Assembly (NCBI GenBank): GCA_039208375.1
Contig: JBCCRC010000008.1
Span: 7,206-71,205 of the forward strand
Origin: JANQPC01 sp039208375
GTDB taxonomy: Bacteria; Pseudomonadota; Alphaproteobacteria; Rhodobacterales; Rhodobacteraceae
DNA length: 64,000 nt
Direction of reading: 5' to 3'
Within the stretch, counting starts at the first letter, position 1. Every line of letters begins with the position of its first letter. Shown piece by piece: positions 62,348-64,000 of this stretch. The notes below the pieces were generated by a model, which was given only the letters and a program-made list of their open reading frames with translations, was not told the origin of the DNA and did no database searches. A program made the translations under genes and the position numbers.

Positions 62348-63214
62348 ATGTTTCTTCTCAATCGCCGCACCTTCCTGCAAGCCACCGCCGCTGGAGTGGC
62401 GCTTGGCCTGCCGGCCGGCGCAACGCCCGCCTCGGTGGAAGTGTTCACCGCGTCACCCACAGGCGCTTTTGTCGACTCCGTGGTCGTAGTGGGCGATCAG
62501 GCCGCGCTGGTGATCGATGCTCAGCTCACGCAGGCCGATGCCACGCGGCTGGCCGACCAGATCGCGGCCACAGGGCGGCGGTTGGAGACTGTGTTTATTA
62601 CCCATATCCACCCCGATCACCTAATGGGGATCGCGGTGCTGAACCAGCGTTTTCCGGGGGCCCGCTACGTCGCGCATCCCGCAATTGCCGAGGTTCTCGG
62701 CCAGATGGGCAACGGCATGTTTGAGAGCCTTAAAGGCAATCTCGGTTTTGCGGGGGGCGATATCTGGGTCCCACCCACGCCGCTTGAGGGGCCGCTGGAA
62801 TTGGAAGGCGAGACCTTCGACGTACTGGCCCCTCTTCGCGGCGATACCGCGCTGATCACCCCCGTGTCGCTGCCGCTATTCGATACGCTCGTGGCGACAG
62901 ATATCGTCTACAACGGCGTCGATCTCTGGCTGGCCGAGACGGTGACCGATGAGGCTTTTGCAGGATGGCGCAACGCGCTCGATTTGCTTGAGGCACGCCC
63001 CGAAGGCACAATCATACCGGGCCACAAGGGTGCAGGCACGACGGATGACAAAAGCGGGATCGCCTTCACCCGCGCCGCGCTAGATGGCTGGGAAGAGGCG
63101 CTTGGCACGGCGACAGATCGCGCAAGCCTCGCACAAGCAATGCAGGAGATCCTCGGAATGGATCCCGACAGCTTCTTTGCCCAGAACGCGCTGAACGCCG
63201 TCTATCCGGAATAA
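62348..63214 (+). CDS. exported MBL-fold metallo-hydrolase
   Basis: The 288-residue protein has a twin-arginine signal (NRRTFLQATAAGVALGLPAG) and a metallo-beta-lactamase fold with metal ligands in THIHPDHLMG (His86, His88, Asp90, His91). Further candidates are in YVAHPAI and the C-terminal GHKGAG. It resembles the SoxH/lactonase-like MBL proteins exported by the Tat route. The substrate is unknown. It is controlled, by inference, by the divergent HxlR regulator. Its 3' end converges on rpsD. Confidence 0.87.
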   Translation: MFLLNRRTFLQATAAGVALGLPAGATPASVEVFTASPTGAFVDSVVVVGDQAALVIDAQLTQADATRLADQIAATGRRLETVFITHIHPDHLMGIAVLNQRFPGARYVAHPAIAEVLGQMGNGMFESLKGNLGFAGGDIWVPPTPLEGPLELEGETFDVLAPLRGDTALITPVSLPLFDTLVATDIVYNGVDLWLAETVTDEAFAGWRNALDLLEARPEGTIIPGHKGAGTTDDKSGIAFTRAALDGWEEALGTATDRASLAQAMQEILGMDPDSFFAQNALNAVYPE

Positions 63215-63220
63215 AGAATA

Positions 63221-63248
63221 GGGCCGCGATGGCATCCCATCGCGGCCC
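63221..63248 (-). terminator. terminator between rpsD and the MBL hydrolase gene
   Basis: A perfect 12-bp stem (GGGCCGCGATGG at 63221-63232 and CCATCGCGGCCC at 63237-63248) with a 4-base loop lies 6 bases from the hydrolase stop and 23 bases from the rpsD stop. On the - strand it is followed by TATTCTTTATT, so it best fits rpsD; it may act in both directions. Confidence 0.75.
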
Positions 63249-63271
63249 GCAAATCAGACGCACTGGAAGGC

Positions 63272-63892
63272 TTAGTTCTGCGCGTAGTATTCGATCACAA
63301 GATTCGGCTCCATCATCACGGGATAGGGCACATCGCCCAGCGCAGGGGTGCGCGTGAAGGTGGCAGTCATCTTTGAATGATCCGCCTCGATGTAATCGGG
63401 CACATCGCGTTCTGGCAGCTGCGCGGCTTCCAGCACAACGGCAAGCTGCTTGGAGCGGTCACGCACTTCAACCGTGTCGCCTTCCTTTACGCGGTATGAG
63501 GGGATGTTCACGCGCTTGCCGTTCACCAGCACATGGCCATGGTTTACGAATTGCCGGGCCGCAAACATCGTGGCCACGAACTTCGCGCGGTACACCACAG
63601 CGTCCAGCCGGCGTTCGAGCAGGCCGATGAGGTTTTCCCCGGTGTCGCCCTTCACCCGTTCGGCCTCGGCAAAAATGCGGCGGAACTGTTTTTCCGTCAG
63701 ATCGCCGTAGTAGCCCTTGAGCTTCTGCTTGGCGCGCAGTTGGGTGCCGAAATCCGAGAGTTTGCCCTTGCGGCGCTGGCCGTGCTGGCCAGGGCCGTAT
63801 TCGCGGCGGTTGACCGGCGATTTGGGGCGACCCCAAATGTTTTCGCCCATCCGGCGATCGATTTTATACTTGGCAGACGTGCGTTTGGTCAC
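63272..63892 (-). CDS. rpsD: 30S ribosomal protein S4
   Basis: A primary 16S rRNA-binding protein of the small subunit. The start is GTG 63892 with GAAGGAG about 7 bases upstream, giving the usual 206 residues. The protein begins MTKRTSAKYKIDRRMGENIW, then SPVNRREYGPGQHGQRRKGK. The S4 RNA-binding domain is RRLDAVVYRAKFVATMFAAR...VNHGHVLVNGKRVNIPSYRV. As in many alphaproteobacteria the gene is alone and not in the alpha operon. Confidence 0.97.
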   Translation of the reverse strand: MTKRTSAKYKIDRRMGENIWGRPKSPVNRREYGPGQHGQRRKGKLSDFGTQLRAKQKLKGYYGDLTEKQFRRIFAEAERVKGDTGENLIGLLERRLDAVVYRAKFVATMFAARQFVNHGHVLVNGKRVNIPSYRVKEGDTVEVRDRSKQLAVVLEAAQLPERDVPDYIEADHSKMTATFTRTPALGDVPYPVMMEPNLVIEYYAQN

Positions 63893-63914
63893 GGCTGATC
63901 TCCTTCGTGAAAGC

Positions 63915-63930
63915 GCCGCCCGGGGGCGGC
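63915..63930 (-). other. GC-rich hairpin in the rpsD leader
   Basis: An inverted repeat (GCCGCCC and GGGCGGC with a 2-base gap) lies about 8 bases upstream of the rpsD ribosome binding site. It could be a leader structure or the end of an upstream gene's terminator. It has no T run, and I cannot assign a role. Confidence 0.3.
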
Positions 63931-64000
63931 TATGAAGGGCGTTGTCCTCTCCCATCCGGGCGACAGGCATCCCCTTGCGGGGGCCACCAACACCAATGAA

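Overview
The window reads as a GC-rich chromosome segment from an alphaproteobacterium, most likely a marine member of the Rhodobacterales (Roseobacter-like). The basis is the Na+-translocating NADH:quinone reductase operon, a Flp/Tad pilus fragment, small proteins resembling Rhodobacter gene-transfer-agent spike components, an exosortase with a fused EpsI domain, DUF2125 and extensin-family genes, and a typical 206-residue ribosomal protein S4. Coding density is high, with many ATGA, GTGA or TGATG start/stop overlaps. I saw no tRNA, rRNA, CRISPR array, insertion sequence or integrase.

Layout. 1-7.3 kb: nqrABCDEF on the + strand, with the maturation genes apbE and nqrM (cut by the left edge) divergent on the - strand. 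7.5-18.6 kb: a mixed block holding a small unknown ORF, a DUF2306 membrane protein, a fused 2-oxoacid dehydrogenase E1, an acyl-CoA ligase, a BASS-type transporter, a SWIM zinc-finger protein coupled to an 890-residue unknown protein, and an L,D-transpeptidase. 18.8-22.1 kb: a partial Tad locus (secretin, Flp pilin, prepilin peptidase, TPR lipoprotein, small lipoprotein) without its ATPase or platform genes.

22.3-54.5 kb is a large exopolysaccharide region. It supplies GDP-L-fucose (manC, fcl, gmd), UDP-galacturonate (ugd plus a UDP-glucuronate 4-epimerase), dTDP-L-rhamnose (rfbA, B, C, D) and UDP-galactose (galE). It also has five glycosyltransferases, an O-antigen-ligase-like membrane protein, a sulfotransferase and an exosortase/EpsI fusion. 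The product is probably an acidic, sulfated heteropolysaccharide. No initiating phosphoglycosyltransferase, Wzx flippase or Wza/Wzc export gene is visible, so the pathway must be completed elsewhere. An RND efflux pair interrupts this region.

The most unusual content is a set of beta-rich, fibre-like genes inside the polysaccharide region: four overlapping genes at 45227-48780 (a 77-residue beta protein, an Ig-like protein, a FnIII/ConA-like protein and a PKD plus beta-helix protein), a spike-base-like gene at 51145-51408, and a 1197-residue Pro/Glu-rich beta-helix protein at 31441-35034. The two beta-helix proteins share a sequence signature. My inference is that they form a polysaccharide-binding spike or fibre system related to GTA head spikes, or a surface structure built from the same parts.

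54.7-64 kb is mostly housekeeping: a MotA/ExbB-OmpA pair, a ChaC-like cyclotransferase, DUF2125, an extensin-family lipoprotein, prephenate dehydrogenase, histidinol-phosphate aminotransferase, an HxlR regulator divergent from a metallo-beta-lactamase-fold hydrolase with a clear palindrome between them, and rpsD.
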